Shown piece after piece: positions 44,291 through 54,595 of a stretch of DNA of 64,000 bases (the stretch's first letter is position 1; the number at the start of each line of letters is the position of its first letter). Origin of the DNA: Hymenopus coronatus (lineage: Eukaryota > Arthropoda > Insecta > Mantodea > Hymenopodidae); assembly GCA_030762935.1 (NCBI GenBank), contig CM060896.1, forward strand, positions 11,954,001-12,018,000. Reading direction: 5' to 3'. Made by a program: the position numbers and the translations under genes. The notes below the pieces were generated by a model. It did no database searches. It worked only from the letters and a program-made list of their open reading frames with translations, and had not been told where the DNA came from.

Positions 44291-44764
44291 ATCCCCTCTG
44301 CAACTGACTCAATTTCAAAGGTATTTCTTAAGTACAAATGATCTGGCCTTGGAACAGATGTGCATAGCGTCAATTCATATTTATTCATATTTTCTTTCTT
44401 GATATTGTCTCTCAAAATGTTATATTTTTCTTTATTTTAACATGCCTGTATTATTTTAGATAACTTGACACTTAACGTGCAATAACATGACACAAAAAGG
44501 CACAACAAATTAAATGTTGTATCTTTAGTATCTTAAAATGTTGAACATTAACTACATTCTAAGAAAATTGCCGTATTATTTGTTAAAGGTCACATAAAAT
44601 AAAGCTTTACAAGTACTTGATAAAAAAGAATAGAAAGAAAGAATGTAAGTAGTTCTAAAGAAGGAGCTTCAGAAAAATACAGTACATTAGAGCAAAGTTG
44701 TTTATATACCTATTAGCTTGCATATAGACCATATCAGATGTGCCTGGGTCTACTACTACAAATA
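44291..44764. other. Unique intergenic spacer
   Basis: About 470 bases of AT-rich DNA, no recognised feature. Confidence 0.4.
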
Positions 44765-45471
44765 GGGTCTTTTAACAAGCGTGTCCTACCTTTGAACTTA
44801 ATTAAAATACGTTCTATAAATGTTAGAAGTTTATTTATTTTTTTTTATTTTGGAACATATTTAATGCCATTACGTGTGGAAGAGAACGTCAGTTAAGTGA
44901 CCGCCGCAACTTCGTTGGGTTGCGCTTATACAAGGTGGACCCAATTTTCAATGACAGAACGTAAATTAGGTCGAGCTTCACGAATAACACGCGTGACGTT
45001 ATTCATAAGATCATTTACTGTTTCTGGCTTGTTGACATAAACTCAAGATTTAACATAACCCCACAAGAAGTAATCCAACGGCGTTAAATCACATGACCGC
45101 GGAGGCCAGTTAACATCACCACCACGGGAAATAATGAAACGTCTGTACTTCTCCTTCAAAAGATTGATTGTTTCGAGAGCAGTATGACATGTGGCACCAT
45201 CTTGCTGGAACCAGATGTTTCTGAGATCCATACTATTCAATTAAGGTCAAAAATAGTCCCTTATAAGAGTCCGGTATATTTCTCCATTGACAGTAGGAGC
45301 TTCTTCATCTTCGTCCTGGAAAATTCACAATTTCTACGCGTTGCTGAATGCCGTAACGTTCCATGGCTACTTGTCAATAACAACTGTAACCACGTGAAAA
45401 AAATGACTGCTGTAACTCAAAATCAACGGCAGCTATCACATGTTAAAGATAGAACACTTGTTGAAAGACCA
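44765..45471 (-). mobile_element. Rosa-type (DD41D) Tc1/mariner element R2, internally deleted
   Basis: A 707-bp element with inverted ends GGGTCTTTTAACAAGCGTGT and (complement) TGGTCTTTCAACAAGTGTTC, flanked by TA (44763-44764, 45472-45473). Minus frame 45043-45240 reads IWFQQDGATCHTALETINLL, then FIISRGGDVNWPPRSCDLTP and LDYFLWGYVKS. The Asp of QDG and the Asp of PLD are separated by 41 residues, the DD41D spacing. The first catalytic Asp and the DNA-binding domain are missing. Its ends differ from R1, so these are two families. Confidence 0.85.
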
Positions 45472-46483
45472 TATATAACATGTTTTATTTTAATACATTT
45501 TTCCGTTATTTTTGTTATTTATATTAGCATGAGATCTTAATACAATATAAACTGAATTTTTGACATGGAAGTATCTCATAATATCTTCCAGAATAACATT
45601 GATTGTCTAGGAAGTCTAGCTTACTCTGTCGCGACTGTTTTCTAAACTACACAAAATGCTCCAGTGTAACGGGCGGCATTGTATGCCACGTGCTCCAGAC
45701 ATTAATAAAGGGGATGCCATTACTAGAGATATCATCTTGGGGACCGATAGTGGGACAGAACTGAAGTTAGCGCAGCATGGTATATAGTTGTGAAGTGTTG
45801 ACAATGCAGTGTGTACTAATAGAAGGAAAATGGGGCAGTGGTAGACTGTGATGTTTTCACTAGCAGTGGAAGGTGATTGAGGTTGTGTGGGTAATTTATG
45901 GGAACAAACAAGTTTAATATTTACATGTATTTAATTGCTGTTGTGCAACAAGTCATCGACGTTATTATCCGTTTCATTTTTTCTCAAGATACATAGATTA
46001 CAATGCACAACAGCATACATTCGTAACGTCTCAAATGTGAATCGTCTCCGATTGGCCTTTATATTGTGAAAACTTCGCAAGATGTGATCGGAGCAAAACG
46101 GAAATAGGACTATTGGGTAAGATGCTACATCAGCAATTATTTCCGTAGCAACACCTTGTAGCACATTTCGTGTTTCACGCATTATTGAAAATCCCAACTG
46201 TTTTCCAAGCGCTGTCTTCACTTTGTTTTTCTCACAGTCTAGAACACGTGTCACGGGTTTCTGATTAATTGCTTGCAAAAGTTCATCGGCAGCTTTCAGG
46301 GTTCAAGGCATTTCAATGTTCCATGTTTCCAAATATATGTTATTGTTGTAGATATATCTGAAAACTTGTGTATGAATTGTAAATCTTCATGCATCCATTT
46401 ACTGCAAGAGATTTTACAATCTTCATTGAAGGGCATGCATTATCATTAAAGGCATTAATTACCTGTAAAACAGTATTGTAATA

Positions 46484-47328
46484 CGAGGTACGTCCAGAAA
46501 GAAAGTTCCGTTTGGTAATAAAATTAAATTGTGTACAAATACAGAATAATTATTTATTGCACAAAATTCTACAACTCATAAACTACTTTTCCACATAACT
46601 GCCGAAATTTTGCAGGCATTTGTCACAGCGTGGTACAAGTTTTTGTATACATTCTTCATAGAAGTTTGCCGCCTGTGTCTTCAAAATGTTGGAAACATTT
46701 TCTTTCAGCTCTTCGTCATTGTTGAAGTGTTGACCGCCAAGGAAAGACTTGAGATGTAAGAACAGATTAAAGTCGCTAGGAGCGAGGTCAGGGCTGTACG
46801 GAGGATGGTCAAACACGTCCCAGCCAAATCCATGTAGGAGGGTTTTCGTCACATTTGCAGTGTGTGGTCGTGCGTTGTCGTGAAGAAAAACAACACCTTT
46901 TGACAGCAATCCTCGGCGCTTATTCTGTATTGCGCGGCGCAATTTCCTAAGTGTCTCGCAATAAACATCTGCTTTGATTGTTTGACCACGCGGTAAGAAA
47001 TCAATGAGTAATATGCCTTTCCAGTCCCAGAACACTGTGCGCATAATTTTTCGAGGTGTCAAGATTTGTTTCGGCTTAACCTTAGCTGGGGATGAAGTGT
47101 GCCTCCATTCCATTGATTGCCGCTTACTTTCAGGGGTGTCGTAAGAAACCCAAGTCTCATCTCCTGTGACTATCTGTGGCAGAAATTCTTCGCCGTCTTC
47201 ATCATAACGGGTTAAAAACTGAAGTCACTACCCATCCGTTTTGTTTTGTGTTGCTCAGTAAGAATCTGCGATCACAGCGCTGTAGCCGAGATAAATTGAA
47301 ACGGAACTTACTTTCTGGACGTACCTCG
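46484..47328 (-). mobile_element. Mariner element M2, N-terminally deleted, inside B3
   Basis: 845 bp with clean inverted ends of about 31 bp: CGAGGTACGTCCAGAAAGAA at 46484 and its complement TTACTTTCTGGACGTACCTCG ending 47328. TA flanks both sides (46482-46483, 47329-47330). It inserted at a TA inside family B element B3. Full-length mariners are about 1.3 kb, so about 450 bp encoding the DNA-binding half is missing. Confidence 0.93.
46583..47221 (-). pseudogene. Mariner transposase, catalytic domain only (DD34D)
   Basis: One uninterrupted minus frame of about 212 codons carries all three catalytic motifs of mariner transposases: IVTGDETWVSYDTPESKRQS, VVFLHDNARPHTANVTK, and DHPPYSPDLAPSDFNLF. 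The second and third Asp are separated by 34 residues. It ends normally (KCLQNFGSYVEK). There is no ATG before the first motif (first in-frame ATG at 47113), and the helix-turn-helix DNA-binding region (about 130-150 residues) is deleted. It is thus not functional as such. It belongs to M2. Confidence 0.85.
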
Positions 47329-47492
47329 TATACAGCAGAGTATACTGCTGCGTCGAGCCACGTTCCCCAACGCGTTACTATACGTTGTTTACATGCGGCG
47401 AGTGCAGTCGCCAATGCAGGTCGGTCTCTACTCGGTAGGTATGCAACTGGTATTTGCGTGTCTGCCGCTATCGGTCCCCAAAATGCTATTCC

Positions 47493-47899
47493 TAGTCATT
47501 ACAGTGCGGGTCATTTCCAACTTACCGGGGTTCTAGCGAACTGTAGGACGGGTTGGACAACCCTCACGGAAAGCAACTCAACTTCACGCTGAGTGTCATT
47601 GTAACGTTTTGTTGAAAACATACGATTTGCAGTAAATTTCTTGTTTGTAACAGTGACGAACAATATTATTTTTTATCTGTGGGGTATTTATAGCAGAATG
47701 TGTATGGAAACAATCCACACATTCTTCAAGAATTTCATATTCAAATCAGTCGAGTGCTGAATGAAGTTACATATCATTTCATATAAGTAGTTCTTGAGCT
47801 TTTCAATCTTCATTTACTATATTCAATTTGGAGGATAATCTGTTCTGATACTAAAGCTCTGTAGAAGTTTCCTGCAAAAAATAGTTAAATACGAGAGAT
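47493..47899. other. Unique intergenic spacer
   Basis: About 400 bases with no recognised feature, between B3 and a mariner pseudogene. Confidence 0.35.
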
Positions 47900-48911
47900 T
47901 ATCAGAAACTAAGCTTGCAAAGCCTGCAGTGAAACGAGTATATTTTGTACAGCCATCTGATAGAACGCGCATTGGGTTATTTTTTCGCATAGTTTCCATA
48001 TCAGTTGAGGCACTCGTATCTTCATGGGATGATATTGAATGCTGTTCTTGTGTGTTCGTGAAGTGCAGCACCTCTTCATTTGAAGCGAATCGTCGGCCTC
48101 CTAGGTGTTCCTTCAAGCGAGGAAAAAGGTGAAAGTGTCTTGGAGCGAGATCCGGGCTCGATGATATCCCAGCGAAACTGCTTCAACAGTCTGGGCTGTA
48201 TGAGTTCGCGGGTTGTCGTGACACCCTCGGTAAGGAATCTTGGCCGTTTATTTCTGATTGCTTCGCGGAATCCATTCATGATCTCGCAGTACCGGTCAGC
48301 GGTCACTGTGTGCCCTCTTTCCTAAAAAGCCACGAGTATGACACCCGCGCTGTACCAACCAGCAGATGGTGCCACCTTAAACTTCTTTGTCATTGGAGAA
48401 CATCTGTGTTTCCACTCCATTGACGACCGCTCACTGCGGGGTGTGTAGTGGTGGACCTATGTTTCCTAATCTATGGCAATGAGGTGAAGAAAACTCTTCC
48501 CTCCCCTGGAGATCCGTTGCAAAAGTTGCAGACTTGCCCCATACGCTTCTGCTTGTGTTAGTTCGACAGATTTTGTGGAACCCACCGGGAACTTCCGTTA
48601 GTGCAGAATAGCGTGATGAATGCTTCCAAAAGACATTCCCAGTTCTACCGCCATCTTCCTGTTGTGAATCAGCACCTGAAGGCGAGCTGTGTTCCAATTT
48701 GTTGATGCCGTGCTCGGTCAGCCACTGCGATCCTCTTCGCTGACGTTTACTCTACCGGCCGCAAACTTTTGACACCATTCTTGCGATTCGCTGCTGAGAC
48801 ATTGTTAGCTCTCCATAAACCTCAACCAGCTGCGCTTACATGTTTCGCCCACAGAAATCCAATAACTGAGCGGATATCTTCCCGAGACTTGTTTTCAAAA
48901 CCAGTTGCCAT
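47900..48911 (-). pseudogene. Mariner-type transposase pseudogene M4 (near full length, many frameshifts)
   Basis: The ATG at 48911 (minus) opens MATGFENKSREDIRSVIGFL, WAKHVSAAG, followed across breaks by mariner-like blocks: EVYGELTMSQQRIA-type HTH sequence, TADRYCEIMNGFREAIRNKR (48306 downwards), and KEHLGGRRFASNEEVL (48116 downwards). The HDNARPHT and YSPDLAPSD blocks are frameshifted or deleted. No terminal inverted repeats could be defined. This is the only mariner in the window that keeps the N-terminal domain and is a different lineage from M1-M3. Confidence 0.7.
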
Positions 48912-49218
48912 TTGTGTTTACAGTAGCGCTGAATGTGGCAATTGCCTGAAACTGTGCACAGTTTCTAACACACTACTAAGTTCACTGTGAAAGACGAAAC
49001 ACGAAGAGTAAGGGCCTTGTAACCTGATCATCCCGGACCTAGCTCTTGATATTTCTTTGAAACTATTACAATTTTTCGTTGTTTGCTGGTTTATTTATGT
49101 CTTCAGAAGGAATAAAACTTTTGCAACCTCAGCATGATGGTCTGACCCACATTGCACCCCTCTCTTAAAGGACACTGGGAGTGACATCTCAATTTCTATT
49201 TTTAGTACAGAGTTTTTT
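48912..49218. other. Unique intergenic spacer
   Basis: About 300 bases, possibly the lost flank of M4. Nothing specific recognised. Confidence 0.35.
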
Positions 49219-49951
49219 ACTTTCTCTAGCACTATGTACATTGTACATTATATGTCCACTATGTACATAGAGTATAAAGGAGGTATTGTATTGCACCCAA
49301 AAATTCGGATATTACACCATTTTAGAAAAAGGTCCGTGTGTGTCTGTGAACAATATAACTCAAAAACGAAGAGTGGGTAAAATAACAAACTTGACATTTA
49401 ACTTTAGTATATTCCAGGAATGTGACACGAAGCTTTTGAGAAAAATTCTCCCACACGAAACTACCCTTTACATGGAACAAATTTCGAAAATGTTGATTTT
49501 CTCAAAAATGGCTTTAACGATTTTGATTAAAATTCTGTATTTTAATGATTATTATATTCCAAATAAATTGTAGATCTTCAATTTCCTGGGAATAGCCTCT
49601 GGAGAAATCTTCATTCTGGATGAATTTTGCATAACTGGTAAACCGTAAGATATAGACCAAACCTTAATTAATAGAAAATGTAGAGCTCGTTAAAACACAC
49701 AATTGATGTAATTCGTTTTATCGTAGAGTTGATCGTCTTTGGGGTATTCCTTGTTATTGGTTTCACCTTTAAAAAACTTATACTTTGCTCATACTGGAAT
49801 TTGTCAACTCCTGCTCATACAAACAATCACAACCAGCCTTTGACTATCACTTTAGCCTAGTGTACTGCCCTCTACTTATAAGGAAGCAACTAATAAGGCG
49901 ATTTCTGCTAATTTTTCTCGATTAGCATTAATTAAATAGAAGAATAACTTT
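49219..49951 (-). mobile_element. Family A copy A42
   Basis: The palindrome region is enlarged by partial duplication (GCACTATGTACATTGTACAT, CCACTATGTACATAGAG). The GT tract is almost gone (CCGTGTGTGTCTGTG). It ends at AGAAGAATAACTTTTT, lacking the last about 60 bases of the 5' end, where A43 begins. Confidence 0.9.
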
Positions 49952-49952
49952 T

Positions 49953-50789
49953 TACATTCTATAAACGTACAATGTACATAGTGTATAGAGAACGTATTGT
50001 ATTGCATCCAAAAATTCGATCCCGAGATTTCACCAGAAATATACGTTTTGAGACCCCTGAATCCAAAAAAAAAAAAGTTTTAAAAATATCCACGTGTGTG
50101 TCTGTCTGCCTGTGGTCAGCATAGCTCTAAAACGAAAAGCTCGTTAAATACCAAACTTGATATTTAAGTTCAGTATCTTTCAAGGATGCAACACGAAGCT
50201 TTTCAAGAAAAACTCTCGACTTCCAACTACCCTATATGGAACATTTTTCTAAAATGTTTATTTTTTCAAATATAGCTCTAACGATTTTGATTAAAATATC
50301 TATTAAGGATATTTACCTGACAAATAATATGTACCTATATACTGAATTTTCTGGGAATAGCCTCTGAAGAATTTTACGAACTTTTGCAAGTATGAGATGC
50401 ACAAAAACGTACCACACAAAAATGTAGAGCACATTAAAAGACACAATTTATGTTATACATTTATATTTTTTGTGTGTAGTTGATCGTTTTTTTTTTTTTG
50501 GAAATATTCCTTGTTTTTTGTTTCAGCTTTGAAAAACTTATACTTTTCTTATACAGGATTTTGTCAACGCCTGTCCATACAAACAAAGGAAGTTCAGTCA
50601 CATAGCAATCAGCTTTTGACTATCACTATGGTACTCCCTTATTTCACTTCTACTTACAAGGAAGCAAGTAATAAGACTATTTCTGCTAATTTTTTCTCGA
50701 TTAGCATGAAGTAAATAGGAGAATAATTTTTTTTATTAATAATTTGCTACAGAGATGTTGAGAAAGTCATGTGATTGGAACAAATAAAA
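49953..50789 (-). mobile_element. Family A copy A43, head-to-tail with A42
   Basis: TACATTCTATAAACGTACAA and TGTACATAGTGTATAGAGAA form the 3' end. An A11 run lies near 50067-50077, followed by a GTGTGTGTCTGTCTGCC tract and the body. The 5' end is diverged (ATGTGATTGGAACAAATAAA). Confidence 0.9.
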
Positions 50790-51044
50790 TTTTGTTTAGT
50801 GCCACTGATATATTATAGACATCTCATGTGTTATAGTTTACAGCTGTGCTTCAGATGCAGGCAATGAGGTGTCGGCTTGCATAAGTAGAGAGAGTGGATG
50901 AACACTTCCTGAGAGCAGGTTACCTAATTTGACATGAAAACTGTGTAGCATGGAGGCTGTCAAATCAACAATCTGAAACAGCCTCTTGCACAACGTGATG
51001 AAGATGACTAAACGTCTATAGCTCGAGTACCAACCAATCATTTT
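50790..51044. other. Unique intergenic spacer
   Basis: About 255 bases without recognised features. Confidence 0.35.
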
Positions 51045-51149
51045 TACTTTCTCTATACGTACTCTGTACATAGTGTGGACATTGTATTCCACCCACATCG
51101 AGATTTCACCGGAAACAGACCTTTTAGGGCCCCATGTATCCTAAAAAAA
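51045..51149 (-). mobile_element. Family A copy A44, left (3' end) part, split by A45
   Basis: Palindrome CTCTATACGTACTCTGTACA through TTTCACCGGAAACAGACC to TGTATCCTAAAAAAA. The next expected bases (GCATTTTTAGAAAAA) occur at 51736, after A45. Confidence 0.85.
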
Positions 51150-51735
51150 TCCATTCACATGACTTTTTCTACATCTCTCCAACAAATTATTGTTAAAAAG
51201 CTTATTCTTCTATTTATTTCATTCTAATCAAGAAGAATATATTAGAAATAGTCTTATTACTTGCTTCCTTGTAAGTAGAAGTGAAATAAGGGAGTACCAT
51301 AGGTTAAAGTGACAGTCAAAAGCTGGTTGCTATGTGACTGAAGTTCCTTTGTTTGTATGGACAGGAATTGAATATGTTTTAAAGCAGAAATCAATTACAA
51401 GGAATATCTAAACAACTATCAGCTCCACGAAAAAAATGTTTATAACACAAATTGTGTGTTTTAATGTGCTCTACATTTTTTGTTATGCAAAGTTCCATAA
51501 AAGTCATCCAGAATAAAGTAGTCCAGAGGCTATTCTCAGAAAATTCAAGATATACACATTATTTGTCAGGTAAATATATTTAATATACGATATTTTAATC
51601 AAAATCGTCAGAGCCCTTTTAAAAAAAAAACAAAAATTTCGAAAAAAGTTCTATGTAAATAGTAGTTTGGGGTGACGGGATTTTCTTGAAAATCTTCGTG
51701 TCACATCCTCGCAAGATACCAAACCTAAATACCAA
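51150..51735 (+). mobile_element. Family A copy A45 inserted in A44, both ends clipped
   Basis: Plus-orientation copy starting TCCATTCACATGACTTTTTC (the first bases TCTGATGTGT are missing) and stopping at CCAAACCTAAATACCAA, before the CA tract and palindrome. It lies at an A run of A44 in opposite orientation. It is a 3'-truncated insertion. Confidence 0.82.
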
Positions 51736-52477
51736 GCATTTTTAGAAAAATGATCGTGTGTCGTGTGCCTTTGAACACCATAACTCAAAAACGAAAAGTC
51801 GGTAAAACAAGAAACTTGATATTTAAGTTTAGTATCTTCCAAGGAAGCGACACGGAGATTTTCAAGAAAATCCCCCCTACCCCAAACTACTCTTTACAGG
51901 GAACATTTTTGGAAAATGTTGGTTTTCTCAAACATGGCTGTGACGCTTTTGATTAAAGATATTTTTATGACAAACGAAATCTTTATCTTGAATTTTCTGT
52001 GAATAGCCTTGAAGACCTCTTCATTCTGGATGACTTTTATATAACTGGCAAACCGTAAGAGATATACAAATCCTTGCTACACAAAAATGTAGGTCTCATT
52101 AAAACACACGATTAATGTTATATACATTTATTTGTTTATTTAACCGTTTTCGAGATATTCCGGATTCTTAGTTTCAATTCTAGGCACTTAAACTTTTGTC
52201 AAACGGAAAGACATCTTTCTTTTCTTATCTTTACTCCTGGAAAGCAAAGAGCTTGGAATTTGAATTACTTCACATAGCGACCGGCTATAAGAACGAGACT
52301 ATCGCTTTAGCCCGTGCATTTTCTTATTTCCCTTCTACTTACAAAGAAGCTAGTAATAAGACTAATTCTCCTTATGTTTACCTTGATTAGCATGATGTAG
52401 ATAACATATTAATGTTTTCAATAAAAGGTTTGTTTACCGAACAGCTAGAGGACATCATGTGAATGGAACACATTAGA
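51736..52477 (-). mobile_element. Family A copy A44, right part (alternative 5' module)
   Basis: Resumes GCATTTTTAGAAAAATGATC, continues through the body, and ends with the alternative 5' module (GTTTACCGAACAGCTAGAGG, ATCATGTGAATGGAACACATT). Confidence 0.87.
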
Positions 52478-52480
52478 TTT

Positions 52481-52612
52481 GTTACCTTCTACTTACAAGG
52501 AATCAAGTAATAAGACAGTTTCTGTTAATGTTTATCTCGATTATCATGAAGTAGAAGAATAAGCTTTTTAACAAACATTTGTTACAGAAATGTAGAGAAA
52601 GTCATGTGAGTG
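52481..52612 (-). mobile_element. Family A fragment A46 (5' end)
   Basis: TACCTTCTACTTACAAGGAAT to GTAGAGAAAGTCATGTGAGTG. A 5'-terminal piece directly behind A44's 5' end in the same orientation. Confidence 0.78.
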
Positions 52613-52736
52613 GAATTTTATTGTTGTTGTTTCATTTGTATAGCTCCTTTAAGTTCAATGATCATATCGGGGGCTTAGACCATTGAAACAAGTCATATTA
52701 TTGTAGGTTTAGAACAATAGGTTAATCATTTTTATT

Positions 52737-52872
52737 ACTTTCTCTATACTCACTATGTACATAGTGAACAGAGAAAGTATTGCACTCCACCAAAAAATTC
52801 GATACCGAGATTTCACCGGAAATATATGTTTTAGGGTCCCCTCTAACCAAAAAAAGCATTTTCACAAAAAGG

Positions 52873-52919
<47 letters not shown>

Positions 52920-53626
52920 GTGTGTCTGTGAACACGATAACTCAAAAACGAAAAGTCGGTAAAATACCAAACTTGGTATTTAAGTTTAGTATCTTCCAGG
53001 GATGTGACACGAAGATTTTGAGAAAAATCCCGCCACCTCCAACTACCCTTTACATGGAACTTTTTTCGAAAATTTTGATTTTCTCAAAAATGGCTATAAC
53101 GATTTTGATTAAAATTTCGGATATTAAACACATTTACCTGAAAAAAGAAATGTATATCTTGAATTTTCTGGGAATAGCCTCTGAAGACTACTTTATTCTG
53201 GATGAATTTTTCATAACTACTAAACCGTAAGAGATGGACAAAAACTTAACCCAGAAAAAATGTAGAGCATGTTAAAACACACAATGTATGTTATATACAT
53301 TTTTTTCGTGGAGTTGGTCGTTTTTGAGATATTCCTTTTTCTTGGTTTCAGCTTTGAAAAACTTATACATTCTCATACAGGAATTTGTCAACTCCTGTCC
53401 ATACAAACAAAGGAACATCAGTCACATAGCAACCAGCTTTTGGCTTTCACTTTAGCCTATGGTACTCCGTTATTTCGCTTCTACTTACAAGGAAGCAAGT
53501 AATAAAATCATTTCTGCTAATTTTTTTCTGATTAGCATAAAGTAAATAGAAGTATAAGCTTTTTAAGAATAATTTATAATAATTGCAGGGATATAGAGAA
53601 AGTCATGTGAATGGTACACATCAGAT
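52737..53626 (-). mobile_element. Family A copy A47
   Basis: Full-length: CTCTATACTCACTATGTACA with ACATAGTGAACAGAGAAAG. A pure (GT)n tract lies at 52874-52917, then the body and GAATGGTACACATCAGAT. A 116-codon frame crosses the GT tract (52880-53230), but an equally long frame exists on the other strand, so coding is not supported. Confidence 0.93.
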
Positions 53627-53639
53627 TTTATATTGAACA

Positions 53640-53790
53640 CACCCTCACAACATACTTCCAGACTCTGTGGGAGATAGGGAATAATTCTGGCTAAAGAAAA
53701 ATTACCCGCTCCAGTCGGGAATCGAACCCGGGACCTCTGTGTGACTAGTGAGCGAAGGTGTGATTCCCTGCATTACATCCCTAATATATT
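53640..53790 (-). mobile_element. tRNA-like SINE fragment S4
   Basis: The minus strand contains GTCACACAGAGGTCCCGGGTT, then TCGATTCCCGACTGGAGCGG, giving a perfect B box (GGTTCGATTCC) inside a paired T-arm (CCCGGGTTCGATTCCCGA). The A-box side is weak. A SINE head is more likely than a functional tRNA gene because no complete cloverleaf forms. Confidence 0.5.
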
Positions 53791-54204
53791 GTGTTGTTTC
53801 ATTTCACGTCACTTGTGATTACATTCCACTGATGTGGTCTCGGCGTTGCCTGGTAGGGAACAAGGATGTTCTGGTCACCTAGGTCTCAGGTTTTGAGCTC
53901 CCCGTGGGGTGTCTAGTGTTTTAATCTAGGAATTGTCGTGACTACTTGGGTCAGCGTCGTGTCTCCTTTCAGCCACCCTTCCTCGTAAAATATCTTGTGT
54001 GTTCTGTCCATCCTTACTTGACCGACGATGTAAACAGATCAGAATGTATTCTTCCGCGAGCACACGTGTTGCTAAGCTGGTTCGTCTGCCACACACTTGT
54101 AAAACCGCGTACCTACGTTTGGTAGGAAAGGAAATAGCTCCCCACTTTCACTGTTCACAGACAATGATTCTCTATTAAATGTATAAAACACAGTAAAACA
54201 GGTA
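53791..54204. other. Unique intergenic spacer
   Basis: About 410 bases, GC-balanced. No gene or repeat recognised. Confidence 0.35.
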
Positions 54205-54440
54205 GCAAGTAAAATTACAAAATTGAGACCCTCGCCTGGGTAGTGTGGGGTTGGAATCTCACTTAGGGTGAGTTACCCGGATAAGGTTTTTTTCGGGGTT
54301 TTCCCTTATCCTGAGAAGACTAATGTCGAGTAACTTTAAGCTCCATGGACCCCGAAAACATTTGAGCATCATTTCACCAATTTCATTCATCGTCCGATAT
54401 GACCAACCAGGTTAAAGGACGTAAAATACCACACAAAAAA
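54205..54440 (+). mobile_element. SINE-like dispersed repeat S7
   Basis: GACCCTCGCCTGGGTAGTGTG, GGGTGAGTTACCCGGATAAGG, TTTTCGGGGTTTTCCCTTATC and CGTCCGATATGACCAACCAGG, then TTAAAGGACG and an A-rich end. The last block recurs at 40903-40948, so it is a dispersed repeat. The composition and A-rich tail suggest a SINE, but I see no clear Pol III promoter. Confidence 0.5.
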
Positions 54441-54595
54441 AGCAGAGATGTTGTTTTGGAAGTTTACTGAAGTATTGCACTCCCTCCAACAGTTTTTTGC
54501 GAATTTTATGGACAACCATAGATTACACACTTCTTTAATACACTTCATAATAAGTGATTTACCCAAAAGTGCTAATCTGAAGACGGAACTGTTCC

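Larger units (their letters stand above)
45726..47492 (-). mobile_element. Family B element B3, split by mariner M2
   Basis: Inverted ends GATATCATCTTGGGGACCG on the left and CTATCGGTCCCCAAAATGC on the right, with TA flanks (45724-45725, 47493-47494). The minus frame 45931-46278 (about 115 codons) reads AINQKPVTRVLDCEKNKVKT, GFSIMRETRNVLQGVATEII and ADVASYPIV. This is the longest family B coding remnant. The mariner M2 (46484-47328) interrupts it at a TA. Confidence 0.85.

Noticed and set aside
45184..45540. 118-codon plus-strand frame.
   Set aside because: It is the shadow of the rosa-type transposase remnant on the minus strand (45043-45240) and its flanking element sequence.
52880..53230. 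Long open frame in family A (TITQKRKVGKIPNLVFKFSI..., about 116 codons), also present in A7, A12, A41 and others.
   Set aside because: The opposite strand is equally open in the same copies (DTKLKYQVWYFTDFSFLSY...), starts lie in the CA/GT tract, and copies differ freely in all codon positions by eye. This fits stop-poor AT-rich sequence, not a protein. A dN/dS test on a genome-wide alignment would settle it.
53690..53740. True tRNA genes at 53.7, 56.1, 61.6, 18.1 and 40.2 kb.
   Set aside because: B boxes are good, but complete cloverleafs do not form and the heads continue into repeated SINE bodies. 61.6 kb is the closest to a tRNA but is part of a repeat shared with 44.1 kb.
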